Made by a program: the position numbers and the translations under genes | Notes under the pieces: generated by a model | Told to the model about the DNA's origin: nothing | The model's database searches: none | Seen by the model: only the letters and a program-made list of their open reading frames with translations | From: Cytobacillus sp. NJ13 | GTDB taxonomy: Bacteria; Bacillota; Bacilli; Bacillales; Cytobacillaceae | Direction of reading: 5' to 3' | DNA: 64,000 nucleotides | Assembly: GCA_030348385.1 (NCBI GenBank) | Contig: JAUCFP010000006.1 | Coordinates: 2,662,501-2,726,500, forward strand | Part shown: in pieces, positions 50,772 through 59,840 of the stretch | Layout: the number at the start of each line of letters is the position of its first letter | Numbering within the stretch: position 1 is the stretch's first letter

Positions 50772-51788
50772 TTATTTAATAGGAGTTCCAGATGACTTTC
50801 TGATAACCAATTCAGGTTTTAAATTTATTGTTCTATACTCTTTGGGACTAACTTCTTCTACTCTCTCAATGACTAATTGTGTTCCGATATATCCAAAATC
50901 ATATGCAGGCTGGGAAGATACTGTTAAAAATGGATCAAGGTCCAGAAATAATTCTAGATCATCAAAGCAAACAACAGCAATATCATTTGGGACTTTAATC
51001 TTTTTTTCCCGCAGGCTATTAATAATTTTAATCGCGATAAAATTATTTGCCGCAAAAATGGCCGTTGGGCGTTTAGCCGGAGGAAGATTAACCAGGTGAT
51101 CGATTCCATTCCAATCCTCCTCTTGTTTATAATGAGTCTCGATCAAAAATAAAGGATCTATGTTTAAATCTTTTATTTTTAACGTCTCTAAAAATGCCTG
51201 ATACCGTTCCTTTGAAGTCGAAATTGTAAGTGGACCATGCACCAATGCTATTCTCTCATGTCCATTATCAATTAAATGCTGAAGCAGCAATTTCGTACCC
51301 TCATAGTTATCGCCAAGAACCTTATCACAAGAAACATTTTCAATCTCTCTATCAATTAATGTAAAAGGGATCCTGTTTTTTATTAATTTATTTAAATTTT
51401 TGATTGATGAATCTCCTGTTGGAGCAATAATTACTCCATCTACGCGTTTAGAAATTAACGCATTAATATAATCACTCTCTTTTTCATAGTCTTCATCTGT
51501 ATTGCATAAAATTAGCTGATACCCCATTTGATTAGCCTTATCCGCAGCACCTCTTGCTACTTTTGTAAAAAAGGGGTTTGTAATATCCGTTATGATTAAT
51601 GATAGTAATTTCGTCTTTTTAATATTCAAACTTTGAGCAGCAGAATTAGGAATATAGTTTAACTCTTTTATAACTGCTTCTACTTTTTCTCTTGTCTTTT
51701 CGCTAATACTCCCCTTGTTGTTAATCACTCGTGATACGGTCATCGGTGAAACATTAGCTTTTTTTGCAATATCGTAAATAGTCGTCAC
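50772..51788 (-). CDS. LacI-family regulator of the fucose operon
   Basis: A 338-residue LacI/GalR repressor: N-terminal helix-turn-helix and hinge (TIYDIAKKANVSPMTVSRVI, then NNKGSISEKTREKVEAVIKEL, NYIPNSAAQSL), then a periplasmic-binding-protein-like effector domain (SLIITDITNPFFTKVARGAA at about 65; DGVIIAPTGD; AIFAANNFIAIKI; VVCFDDLELF). Effector is likely L-fucose or an intermediate. GTG start at 51788 with only a weak upstream site. It is the natural binder of the operator at 50640. Confidence 0.94.
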   Translation of the reverse strand: MTTIYDIAKKANVSPMTVSRVINNKGSISEKTREKVEAVIKELNYIPNSAAQSLNIKKTKLLSLIITDITNPFFTKVARGAADKANQMGYQLILCNTDEDYEKESDYINALISKRVDGVIIAPTGDSSIKNLNKLIKNRIPFTLIDREIENVSCDKVLGDNYEGTKLLLQHLIDNGHERIALVHGPLTISTSKERYQAFLETLKIKDLNIDPLFLIETHYKQEEDWNGIDHLVNLPPAKRPTAIFAANNFIAIKIINSLREKKIKVPNDIAVVCFDDLELFLDLDPFLTVSSQPAYDFGYIGTQLVIERVEEVSPKEYRTINLKPELVIRKSSGTPIK

Positions 51789-52328
51789 TTTGTTAACCCT
51801 GCCTTACATTCAGCTTTTAATTGATCCACCTTTTATATTTAGATTATCTGTTAATTCAAATATTATATCATGAAACGTTACCTTACAGGGAAACTGCCAA
51901 AAACATAAAAAGCGTCCGAGAATTCAAAAAGGAAAACACTGCGATTCTCCTTGAAGCTATTGTTTCCAAAAGATCGTTAAACCAATGAAACCCAGTAGAT
52001 TTATATTAACAAAAAGACGTAAAAGTTAGTATCAGTTTGAATTAGGAGATTATTTAATGAGACTTGTTTAACCTCAATCATGCATATCGGTACTCTCCAT
52101 TCTCCATGATAACAGCTTCATACTTAACTATAATTTCCGTTAGCAATATAGTGAATGGCAGGCTTGCCGCCAACGAGATGTATGTTCATCGGCATGGCCT
52201 TTGGAGTATGACGGGGAACAGGTTAATCGGTTAATTAAATAAAGATTTTAAATATGAGGGGTATCCAGCTGGACTTTCCTTTGCTTATAAAAGGGCGGAA
52301 CAAAAATTGTTCCGCCCTGCAATGATAT
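51789..52328. other. 540-bp region without recognised genes
   Basis: It carries the lacI promoter area and, at its right end, the abg terminator. A minus-strand stretch near 52130-52200 reads MPMNIHLVGGKPAIHYIANG and then stops; it may be a decayed gene fragment but cannot be named. Confidence 0.4.
52292..52318 (-). terminator. Terminator after the abgB-like gene
   Basis: AGGGCGGAACA/TGTTCCGCCCT 11-bp stem followed on the minus strand by TTTTAT. Confidence 0.85.
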
Positions 52329-53777
52329 TTAGTTACTTAGAGGGGATGGCTTTACATCTCTTGGAATAGGACAAATATAGGGTGTTCCATCTCTTTTTTC
52401 TAAAAGCTCCTTCTTTGCCTCTTCAATCAGCCCGTTATCAGTTAATAGGTCAATCGCTGCCCCAGCAAGCGTTTTTCCGGCCTGAAGCATTCCTTTGTGG
52501 GCAAGGGATGTAGCCCCTTGGGATACGAGCTGCCACGAATGCAGAGGAGTGCCAAACACAAAGCAGGCACCCCAGAATTGGGCAGTCGGAACGACCCAGC
52601 TTACGTCCCCCACATCAGTTGATCCAAAAAGCACTTCATTTGACGCATCAAAATAAGGAATTACCCTATCAACAAAGCTCTGGCCATCCGCTGGTTTGAA
52701 TGTTTTTCCTCCAGACATCTTTTGAATCTCATTAACCGCATTTCTCTTATCATCTTCTGTAATTTTTTCATACATTTTTTTCGCATAATGCTGTTCTTGC
52801 TCGTCATACATCGGGAGTCCAAACTTCTCCAGATTATGCTGAAGAACCTTTCCCAATGCGTCATTCGGAATGTAATTGGAGCAGGCTTTATCAAACCTTA
52901 CTTCTACCTCTGTTCCAGTCATTAAAGCTGCTCCTCTGGCAACATTGTAAACTCTCTCGTAAATGCTCTTAACATCGTTTATTTTCGGTGCGCGAATCAG
53001 GTAAAGAACCTCCGCTTCCGCCTGGACGACATTAGGCGAAGCCCCCCCTGTATTCACAATTGAATAATGGACTCTGGCATCCGGAATGATGTGCTCCCTT
53101 AGATAATTTACGCCTACATTCATTAATTCTACTGCATCCAGCGCACTTCTGCCTAAATGAGGGGAATTCGCTGCATGTGATGCCGTCCCTTTAAATTTAA
53201 AATAAACCTGATAGTTTGAGAGCGAGGACATCGAAAAAATACCGCTAAAGGAACCAGGATGCCAAGTCAGTGCACAATCCACTCCTTCGAACAGCCCTTC
53301 CCTTACCATATAGGTTTTACCAGAACCGCCTTCTTCTCCTGGACATCCGTAATATTTAATTGTTCCTGCCATATTGTTTTCTTCCATATATTTTTTGACT
53401 GCGACCACAGCTGCCAAAGGGGCTGTCCCTAGCAAATTATGTCCGCATCCATGCCCATTCCCGCCTTCGGCAACCGGTTCATGGACGGCAGTTCCAGATT
53501 TTTGGCTTAAGCCTGCAAGTGCATCAAACTCTCCCAAAATAGCAATCTCCGGCTTGCCGCTTCCATGGCTTGCAATGAACGCTGTCTGAATTCCCCCGAC
53601 TCCTCGATCAACCTTAAAACCTTCCTTTTCCAAAACAGAAGCAAGCAGTTCAGCAGATTGATATTCTTCAAATCTCGTTTCTGCATACTCCCAAATCTTA
53701 TCTGCAACCTTAATAATTTCCTCCCCGTTTTCCTCAATCAGCTCATCGAGTCTTGAAATATATTCTGCCTTTTTCAT
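52329..53777 (-). CDS. abgB: M20 amidohydrolase, AbgB-type subunit
   Basis: A 482-residue M20D metallopeptidase: IAILGEFDALAGLSQKSG (metal Asp region), NGHGCGHNLLGTAPLAAVVA, YYGCPGEEGGSGKTYMV (Glu pair) and the dimerisation domain FKFKGTASHAANSPHLGRSA. These motifs fit AbgB of the p-aminobenzoyl-glutamate hydrolase, which releases p-aminobenzoate and glutamate from folate breakdown products; related members act on other N-acyl amino acids. ATGA overlap with abgA. GGGG site before ATG. Confidence 0.9.
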   Translation of the reverse strand: MKKAEYISRLDELIEENGEEIIKVADKIWEYAETRFEEYQSAELLASVLEKEGFKVDRGVGGIQTAFIASHGSGKPEIAILGEFDALAGLSQKSGTAVHEPVAEGGNGHGCGHNLLGTAPLAAVVAVKKYMEENNMAGTIKYYGCPGEEGGSGKTYMVREGLFEGVDCALTWHPGSFSGIFSMSSLSNYQVYFKFKGTASHAANSPHLGRSALDAVELMNVGVNYLREHIIPDARVHYSIVNTGGASPNVVQAEAEVLYLIRAPKINDVKSIYERVYNVARGAALMTGTEVEVRFDKACSNYIPNDALGKVLQHNLEKFGLPMYDEQEQHYAKKMYEKITEDDKRNAVNEIQKMSGGKTFKPADGQSFVDRVIPYFDASNEVLFGSTDVGDVSWVVPTAQFWGACFVFGTPLHSWQLVSQGATSLAHKGMLQAGKTLAGAAIDLLTDNGLIEEAKKELLEKRDGTPYICPIPRDVKPSPLSN

Positions 53778-55093
53778 TTTGCCACCCCTTCGACTCTCTC
53801 AATGTTAATAATCAGCTCTGATAGTGCTTTTAGCGCTATTCTCATGACAGATTCGTCAATATCGAATCTTTCATTGTGATGCCCTGCTGCCAGGCTTGTC
53901 CCAAAGATTATGTAGGAAGCGAGTCCGTTATTATTCTTTACCCTTTCCATCATGTAAGTGGCATCCTCTGAACCCGCCGCAAACGGTGAATCATCCAGGA
54001 CATGTTCAACCTCATCAATTTTTTCAGTGATTTCTTTAATATATTCTTTCAGAACTTTATTGGATTCACTTGTTTTAGCCTCTCCCACAACATCAATTAC
54101 CGCTTCAGTCTCATACATGACGGCAGCACCTTTAATGATGCTTAGAGCATTCTTTAAAATATATTCGTTAATTTCAGTAGTCTCTCCGCGTGTTTCTATC
54201 TTTAAATGGGCTGAAGCAGGAATGATATTGCGGCCGCTCCCTGCCTGAAGCACACCGACATTTATACGGGATGATCCTTCACTGTGCCTTGAAATGGCAT
54301 GCAAATTCATTACAGCTGATGCTGCTGCAAGCAAAGCATTATTTCCTGCTTCCGGATTCGCTCCCGCATGGGCGGCTTTTCCTTTATAGGTGACATCCAG
54401 TTTAGTAGTTGCAAGGAAACCATCCGATCCGCTGACCACCTCTCCAAGAGGGATCCCAGTACCGACATGGGAAGCAAAGAAGATATCCACTTCATCAAGG
54501 ACTCCAGCTTCGACCATTGATTTTGCGCCGCGGACTCCCTCTTCAGCCGGCTGGAAGATGAAAACGATTTTACCGCTCAGCTGATCTTTTGATTCAGATA
54601 ACAATTTTGCCAAGCCAAGTCCGATGGCTGTATGAGCATCATGCCCGCAAGCGTGCATCATATTGGCGTTTATTGAGACGAAGCCTTCTTTGACAGGGAC
54701 ATGCTCCTCATCGTTAGATTCCTGTATATCAAGCGCATCCATATCAAAACGCAGTCCTATAGCCGGTCCCGGGCGTCCGGAATCCAAAGTCCCTACGACA
54801 CCGGTTAAACCGCCTGAAAAATATGGAAGCCACTTGGGATCCGCGCCCTGTTCCAAGGCACGCTTTTCGTTTTCTTCAAGGGTTGAAGCCGATGGTACAC
54901 CCATCCTTGACTCTTTACGCACAACCTCTTTACCGGCTTTAACTTCATATCCCCATGCCTCCAGCTTGGATGCCACAAGAGAAGCAGTCCTGAATTCCAG
55001 CCAGCCTGACTCGGCAAATTTGTGAAAGTCCCTTCTCCATTCAACCATCTGGCCAAAGGTTTTTTCGATTAAACTAGTTGTTTGATTATTCAT
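53774..55093 (-). CDS. abgA: M20 amidohydrolase, AbgA-type subunit
   Basis: A 439-residue M20D metallopeptidase: EWRRDFHKFAESGWLEFRTA, then AIGLRFDMDALDIQES, NMMHACGHDAHTAIGLGLA, IFQPAEEGVRGAKSMVEAG and KAAHAGANPEAGNNALLAA. It pairs with AbgB to form the amidohydrolase. GGTGAG is 9 bases before ATG. A hairpin terminator lies just upstream, after abgT. Confidence 0.92.
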   Translation of the reverse strand: MNNQTTSLIEKTFGQMVEWRRDFHKFAESGWLEFRTASLVASKLEAWGYEVKAGKEVVRKESRMGVPSASTLEENEKRALEQGADPKWLPYFSGGLTGVVGTLDSGRPGPAIGLRFDMDALDIQESNDEEHVPVKEGFVSINANMMHACGHDAHTAIGLGLAKLLSESKDQLSGKIVFIFQPAEEGVRGAKSMVEAGVLDEVDIFFASHVGTGIPLGEVVSGSDGFLATTKLDVTYKGKAAHAGANPEAGNNALLAAASAVMNLHAISRHSEGSSRINVGVLQAGSGRNIIPASAHLKIETRGETTEINEYILKNALSIIKGAAVMYETEAVIDVVGEAKTSESNKVLKEYIKEITEKIDEVEHVLDDSPFAAGSEDATYMMERVKNNNGLASYIIFGTSLAAGHHNERFDIDESVMRIALKALSELIINIERVEGVAK

Positions 55094-55126
55094 ATTTATT
55101 GTCTCACCTTTCGTTTGGAGTTAATG

Positions 55127-55158
55127 GAAAAAGGAGAAGCTGTACCTTCTCCTTTTTT
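55127..55158 (-). terminator. Terminator between abgT and abgA
   Basis: AAAGGAGAAG/CTTCTCCTTT stem, 6-base loop, T5-6 tails on both strands. It probably tunes read-through from abgT into abgAB. Confidence 0.75.
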
Positions 55159-55165
55159 CATACAT

Positions 55166-56707
55166 TTACTTAAGGTACATTCCTACACCTGGCCCTATTG
55201 GAATACCAGCTAGTCCAAATACAAGCAGCATGATGACCCAAATAACAAAGAATACAATTGTATACGGAATCATAAGCGACATAAGAGTGCCGATTCCTGC
55301 CTTTTTATCATATTCATTCATGAATGCGAGCAGGATCGCGAAATATGGATTAAGCGGTGTAACCATGTTCGTTGATGACTCGCCAATCCTGTAAGCCACC
55401 TGGATAAAAGCAGGATGGTAATTCAAGAGCATCAGCATTGGCAGGAACACTGGAGCCTCCAGTGCCCAAAGCGCAGAGCCGCTTATAATGAATAAGCTTA
55501 AAAATGCAGTAAGGATTGCGAAGCCAATAATGACAGGCATACCTGTTAAATTCATAGATGAAAGGAACTCAGCAGAGTTTACAGCAATCCATGTTGAAAG
55601 ATTGCTCCAGTTAAAATAAGCAATGAACTGGGCAATCGCGAATACTAATACGATATAACCAGACATCTCCCTGATTGAATCAGTCATTAACTCTGGTACT
55701 TCACTAACTTTTTGGATTTTTTGGATGGATACACCGTATGTAACACCAACGGTAATGAAGAACATAAAAATAATCGGGATAATTCCATCTAAGAATGGTG
55801 ATGGGATAAGACCGCCATCTTCATTTTGCAGCGGTGAACCCGGAATCAAAACCAGGGCTGCAACAGCAGCAATATATAGGATCGCTGCAATTAAGGTATT
55901 CTTAAGCGCTTTGTTTTCCAGATGGTTTGTCTCAAAATTAAGCTCTTTCTTATCAGACTTGCCAGTATAAGTCCCCAGCCTTGGTTCTACGAATTTTTCA
56001 GTCAGCAATCCACCGGCTATGGTTAGGATTATTGTTGATAAACTCATAAAATACCAGTTATCAATAGGTGTGACTATTACATCAGGGTTGATGGTCTGAG
56101 CAACTTCAGTTGAAATTCCGGAAAGAAGCGCATCCGTTCCAGCAACTAAAATATTTGCTGTAAAGCCAATTCCTGAGCTGGCGAATCCGGCGGCAAGACC
56201 TGCAATCGGATGACGTCCCAATGAATAAAAAATCACAGCTGCCAGCGGTGGTATTATGACAAATGCTGCATCTGAAGCAATATTTCCCATTATTCCAATA
56301 AAGAATACCGCGTAAGTAATAATTGATTTGTGCGCATTAATGATCGTTTTCTTAATAACACTTTCAAACAATCCTACTCTTTGTGTTAAACCGATACCAA
56401 GCATCATTGTCAGTACCAGTCCAAGAGGCTTAAAGCCTGTAAAGTTCTCAAGCATGGAAGTTAAAATAAACCGGAGTCCTTCACCTGAAATTAAGCTTTT
56501 TACTTTTAATTCCTCTCCTGATCCTGGATGAACTACTGAAACATCAAACAAGCTGACCAGCCAGGAGATGGCCATCATGGCCAAGGCTAAGTAGATAAAC
56601 AGCATGAATGGATGCGGCAGGCGGTTCCCTGCCCGTTCAATAAAATTCAAAAAACCAGAAAAGCCTTTTTCCTTCTCAGTATTCTGTTTCGCAGAAAGTT
56701 GAGCCAC
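55166..56707 (-). CDS. abgT: AbgT-family p-aminobenzoyl-glutamate transporter
   Basis: A 513-residue membrane protein with about 11 helices: FLNFIERAGNRLPHPFMLFIY is the usual N-terminus, SDAAFVIIPPLAAVIFYSLGRHPIAGL and SGIGFTANILVAGTDALLSGI follow, and SSTNMVTPLNPYFAILLAFM near the end. E. coli AbgT imports p-aminobenzoyl-glutamate; related MtrF exports drugs. GTG start preceded by AGAGGTGA. Operon with abgAB. Confidence 0.95.
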   Translation of the reverse strand: MAQLSAKQNTEKEKGFSGFLNFIERAGNRLPHPFMLFIYLALAMMAISWLVSLFDVSVVHPGSGEELKVKSLISGEGLRFILTSMLENFTGFKPLGLVLTMMLGIGLTQRVGLFESVIKKTIINAHKSIITYAVFFIGIMGNIASDAAFVIIPPLAAVIFYSLGRHPIAGLAAGFASSGIGFTANILVAGTDALLSGISTEVAQTINPDVIVTPIDNWYFMSLSTIILTIAGGLLTEKFVEPRLGTYTGKSDKKELNFETNHLENKALKNTLIAAILYIAAVAALVLIPGSPLQNEDGGLIPSPFLDGIIPIIFMFFITVGVTYGVSIQKIQKVSEVPELMTDSIREMSGYIVLVFAIAQFIAYFNWSNLSTWIAVNSAEFLSSMNLTGMPVIIGFAILTAFLSLFIISGSALWALEAPVFLPMLMLLNYHPAFIQVAYRIGESSTNMVTPLNPYFAILLAFMNEYDKKAGIGTLMSLMIPYTIVFFVIWVIMLLVFGLAGIPIGPGVGMYLK

Positions 56708-56845
56708 TCAATTCACCTCTTTTAGAATAATAGTTTATAAATCATTCATTTAAGGAATATGTCCTTAATTATTCCGTAAAAATAGTATAGTATAGAATCA
56801 GAATTTTTTCACTATTTTTTATATAATAAATTTTTTTATTAAAAA

Positions 56846-56874
56846 ACCCTTCCATCATGCGTTAGATGGAAGGG
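56846..56874 (-). terminator. Terminator after the regulator gene
   Basis: CCCTTCCATC/GATGGAAGGG 10-bp stem followed on the minus strand by T6; it overlaps the stop codon. Confidence 0.85.
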
Positions 56875-58175
56875 CTTTGATCAATATTTAATTTATATAT
56901 TTTTTTCGGTCTTCCTCTTTGGCCGGATTGCTCTTCTCCTGCAAGCTGTACCAGCTGCAGGCGTTCCATTTCTGCTAAGATTCGTCTGGCATTGCGCTCT
57001 GTGCTCTTCAGCCAGAGGGATAATTCTTGAGATGTTACAATACTTTTTCGATAGTGCTGCGACAAAGACTGGATTTTACTAATAACAGCAGGACTTATCT
57101 GGGAATCTTTCAATTTCTTTTCCCATTCCTTGCCTAAAGAACGGCCGCTATAAGAAAAACTTTCGTTTACAGCAGCCTTTTCAGTGACCTGCTTACTTTC
57201 ATCTACTAATATAATAACAGGTGTTTCCTTATCTCTTGCATATTGTATTGCTATACGGAGATTCTGCTCCGCTTCAAGCGCCGTGATTCCATACCCAAGT
57301 CCGGTCCTGATCTGCAATTTACTGTGAAGCTTAACATCTTCAATCAGCCTGAAAAGTGACCTGTCATTTAAATGCAAATCCATTTCTCCCCTGGTAGTAT
57401 AAATATGGAAGTGCCCATCCCCTATTTGCACTAAGGAGCCATTTATTAATTCAGCATAATTCAATAAAAGCCTTTTAAGCTCTAATTCTTGATGTTTCAT
57501 CTTAAATGAATAAAGCTGTTCATCACTTGAGACCTGAAACACTTCTACTCCTAATATCGCAGTTTGCGCCTTTCGATACCAGTTAGAGGCTCCCCGCTCT
57601 TTTAAAATCTGAAGCATAAGACTAATAGATATGATGTCAGGCGTCACTCGGTAACAAGGTACCTTAAGTTCAGTCAGCCTAGTATATACTGCCCGCAGGC
57701 ATGTAATCACCGCATCTATTTTTCCTGCCTGGTAGAGATTTAAATGATAATTAATGATGTCCTGGGCAGGCATATAGCCTGCGTATGGGAAGGTATTGAT
57801 TTCTAAAGGATAAATGGAGTTCTGAATTGCATGTATCTCGTTCTCCTTAATGGTATCGAGACTAATTTTTTTCAGTATTTTTTGCTCTTTCACCTGAGCT
57901 TCAAGCAGCGTTTTATAGAGGCTGTTTCCATTCAGCGGCGGAAAAATACCATCTTCCACAGCAATCAGACCCTGTGACAGCGCCAAATGATAGGGAGCTT
58001 GCCCAGAGAAAAACCACTGGTCGATTTTGTGTCTATTGTCGTTGATGATGCGGATTGTATCTTCTGTTCTTTGATAAGGGAAAAGAAATATTTCAATATT
58101 ATCAAATTCTCTTGCTGCCTTTTTTACCAATTCAACGGAATCACCAGGACCTATTACACCAAGATTAATTCTCAT
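56862..58175 (-). CDS. Regulator with degenerate cyclase-like domain and C-terminal winged helix
   Basis: A 437-residue protein not easily named. Residues 1-190 form an alpha/beta, periplasmic-binding or PrpR-N-like domain (INLGVIGPGDSVELVKKAAR, then DAVITCLRAVYTRL). Residues about 205-335 look like a degenerate GGDEF or cyclase fold (AILGVEVFQVSSDEQ, then LQIRTGLGYGITALEAEQNLR). The end is a winged helix (TSQELSLWLKSTERNARRIL, then GQRGRPKKIYKL). Sequence GGDEF residues are absent, so no catalysis is expected. Its start abuts the stop of the M20 gene upstream, so it should regulate the abg cluster. Confidence 0.75.
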   Translation of the reverse strand: MRINLGVIGPGDSVELVKKAAREFDNIEIFLFPYQRTEDTIRIINDNRHKIDQWFFSGQAPYHLALSQGLIAVEDGIFPPLNGNSLYKTLLEAQVKEQKILKKISLDTIKENEIHAIQNSIYPLEINTFPYAGYMPAQDIINYHLNLYQAGKIDAVITCLRAVYTRLTELKVPCYRVTPDIISISLMLQILKERGASNWYRKAQTAILGVEVFQVSSDEQLYSFKMKHQELELKRLLLNYAELINGSLVQIGDGHFHIYTTRGEMDLHLNDRSLFRLIEDVKLHSKLQIRTGLGYGITALEAEQNLRIAIQYARDKETPVIILVDESKQVTEKAAVNESFSYSGRSLGKEWEKKLKDSQISPAVISKIQSLSQHYRKSIVTSQELSLWLKSTERNARRILAEMERLQLVQLAGEEQSGQRGRPKKIYKLNIDQSPSI

Positions 58176-59438
58176 CTAAACATTCCTTTTTATGTACTCA
58201 ACCAGGATATTGGTTCCCAGACTTAAATCCTTAATAGCTGCAAATTCATCCGGATGGTGGCTTATCCCCTCTTTACATCTGATAAAAATAAGTCCAGATG
58301 GCCATTTCCTGCTCATATTCATGACATCATGCCCCGCTCCGCTTTCCATCATCAGACACTGATAGCCCAATGACTCCCCAATTTTTTTCAGCTCTTGGGA
58401 AAGTTCGCTGCTAAGCATGATAGAGGCATTATTCACTAGTGTATTTATTGTTATTTTAACATGTAAGTCCTCACTGATCGATGAGCATTTTTCCCTTATC
58501 AAGGATACCATTTTGTTCTTCAAAGCGTCATCGACACTGCGGATATCAATTCCCAATTCTATTGATCCAGGAATGGCAGTAAACGTGTTTGGCTGAAGTG
58601 CCAGTGTACTTGCTGTAGCGACTATCGGGTATTCATTATCGATGGATAAACGCTCAGCGGTCTCAGCTACAAACGTGATTAAAGGGGCTGTGGCTACTAG
58701 TGCATCTATCCGTCCTCCCATTGGAGCAGTCCCTGTATGTCCGGTTCTTCCCACTATCTTTATTTTCAAGCGTATCGGACATGCAACGGCAGTAACAGAA
58801 CCAAAGTCTGCACCTGCATTTTCAAGCCTCATTCCCTGTTCGATATGAAGTTCTACAAAAGACTTTAACTCAGAAATATTTCTTTCTGCCTGAGGCATTT
58901 CCTCCCACTTTACACCTCTTAATTCTATTGCCTCCTTAACCGTAATTCCCTCTTCATCCTGAAGATTTTCAAGTTCTTCTGGATTAAGGATTCCTGCCAT
59001 TGCTTTGCTGCCAATAGTAGAGATGCCAAATCGAGACGACTCCTCAGAAGCAAAGCAAATGACCTCGATTGGTCTATCTGGCTGAAAGCCCTCTTCCTTT
59101 AGCTTTTTGACTGCCCCAAGTGCACAGACGACACCCGCTGCTCCATCATAGCCCCCTCCGCCTTTTACAGTGTCCAAGTGCGAGCCAAACGCCAGGGCTG
59201 GTTTGAAAGGCTGATTCCCAGGACTCCACCGGGCAATCATGTTTCCAGCGAAATCTTTTTTTACACTAAGTCCCATCTCTATTGCTATAGATTTAAATAC
59301 TTCCATTGCCTGAGCTTCTTCTTCACTATAACCGAGACGTGTAAATCCATTGGGAAGAATAAGCTCATCTGTCAGGTTAAGCAACTTCAAATGTTCCTCC
59401 AGCCATACCTCCATATTTAGAACATTCTTTACATCCAT
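58176..59438 (-). CDS. M20-family N-carbamoyl-amino acid / allantoate-type amidohydrolase
   Basis: A 420-residue M20C enzyme: PALAFGSHLDTVKGGGGYDG with metal His/Asp, VICFASEESSRFGISTIGSK (Glu pair), LHIEQGMRLENAGADFGSV, GRTGHTGTAPMGGRIDAL and the terminal MESGAGHDVMNMS. The group hydrolyses N-carbamoyl amino acids, allantoate or ureidoglycolate. It is the first gene of the run that continues into the regulator and abgT-abgAB. AAGGA 12 bases before ATG. Confidence 0.9.
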   Translation of the reverse strand: MDVKNVLNMEVWLEEHLKLLNLTDELILPNGFTRLGYSEEEAQAMEVFKSIAIEMGLSVKKDFAGNMIARWSPGNQPFKPALAFGSHLDTVKGGGGYDGAAGVVCALGAVKKLKEEGFQPDRPIEVICFASEESSRFGISTIGSKAMAGILNPEELENLQDEEGITVKEAIELRGVKWEEMPQAERNISELKSFVELHIEQGMRLENAGADFGSVTAVACPIRLKIKIVGRTGHTGTAPMGGRIDALVATAPLITFVAETAERLSIDNEYPIVATASTLALQPNTFTAIPGSIELGIDIRSVDDALKNKMVSLIREKCSSISEDLHVKITINTLVNNASIMLSSELSQELKKIGESLGYQCLMMESGAGHDVMNMSRKWPSGLIFIRCKEGISHHPDEFAAIKDLSLGTNILVEYIKRNV

Positions 59439-59479
59439 TTTGCGACCATCCTTCCATAAAGAAATTAGGAATTTTTCCG

Positions 59480-59501
59480 TTAATATTCCATATTAATTAT
59501 A
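59480..59501 (-). promoter_or_regulatory. Candidate operator and -10 of the M20/abg operon
   Basis: TTAATAT-TCC-ATATTAA (59480-59496) is a perfect 7-bp inverted repeat immediately downstream of TATAAT (minus strand, plus 59496-59501). The -35 is weak, so activation or repression here is plausible. Confidence 0.5.
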
Positions 59502-59795
59502 ATACGATAAAAATCCATATTCTCCTTTTACTAACAATAATTAGGATCATCAAAAAAATACGCCTGATATTGAGACGGTGAATTGATCAATGTTCAATCT
59601 TAACTAAATAAACATTGGCCATTCCGATTGCAATCTTCAACTCACAGAAAAAAATTTTAATTGCCTCGGGGCTCAATCGTCTGACCCTATAAATGATTCA
59701 GGGAATCTATAACATTCTCTATTCTTTAGTTCTATTAGGTTCCCTGCTTTCCAGTAAATTGACCCGTTACTCATAGAGCCTGTTTTTAATATAAA

Positions 59796-59833
59796 AAATG
59801 AGCGCCATCCTTGTTTTGGATAGGCGCCCTATA
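59796..59833 (-). terminator. Terminator after the nitroreductase gene
   Basis: GGCGCCTATCC/GGATGGCGC stem followed by T6 on the minus strand. Confidence 0.8.
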
Positions 59834-59840
59834 AAAATAC

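Larger units (their letters stand above)
59439..59840. other. Intergenic region upstream of the M20/abg operon
   Basis: Holds the operon promoter with a 17-bp palindrome (59480-59501) and, at the far end, the nitroreductase terminator. The 250 bases between show nothing recognisable. Confidence 0.5.

Noticed and set aside
52080..52200. Short protein-like stretch (MPMNIHLVGGKPAIHYIANG) upstream of the abg terminator
   Set aside because: Too short and without signals to name; kept only as a possible gene remnant in the intergenic note.
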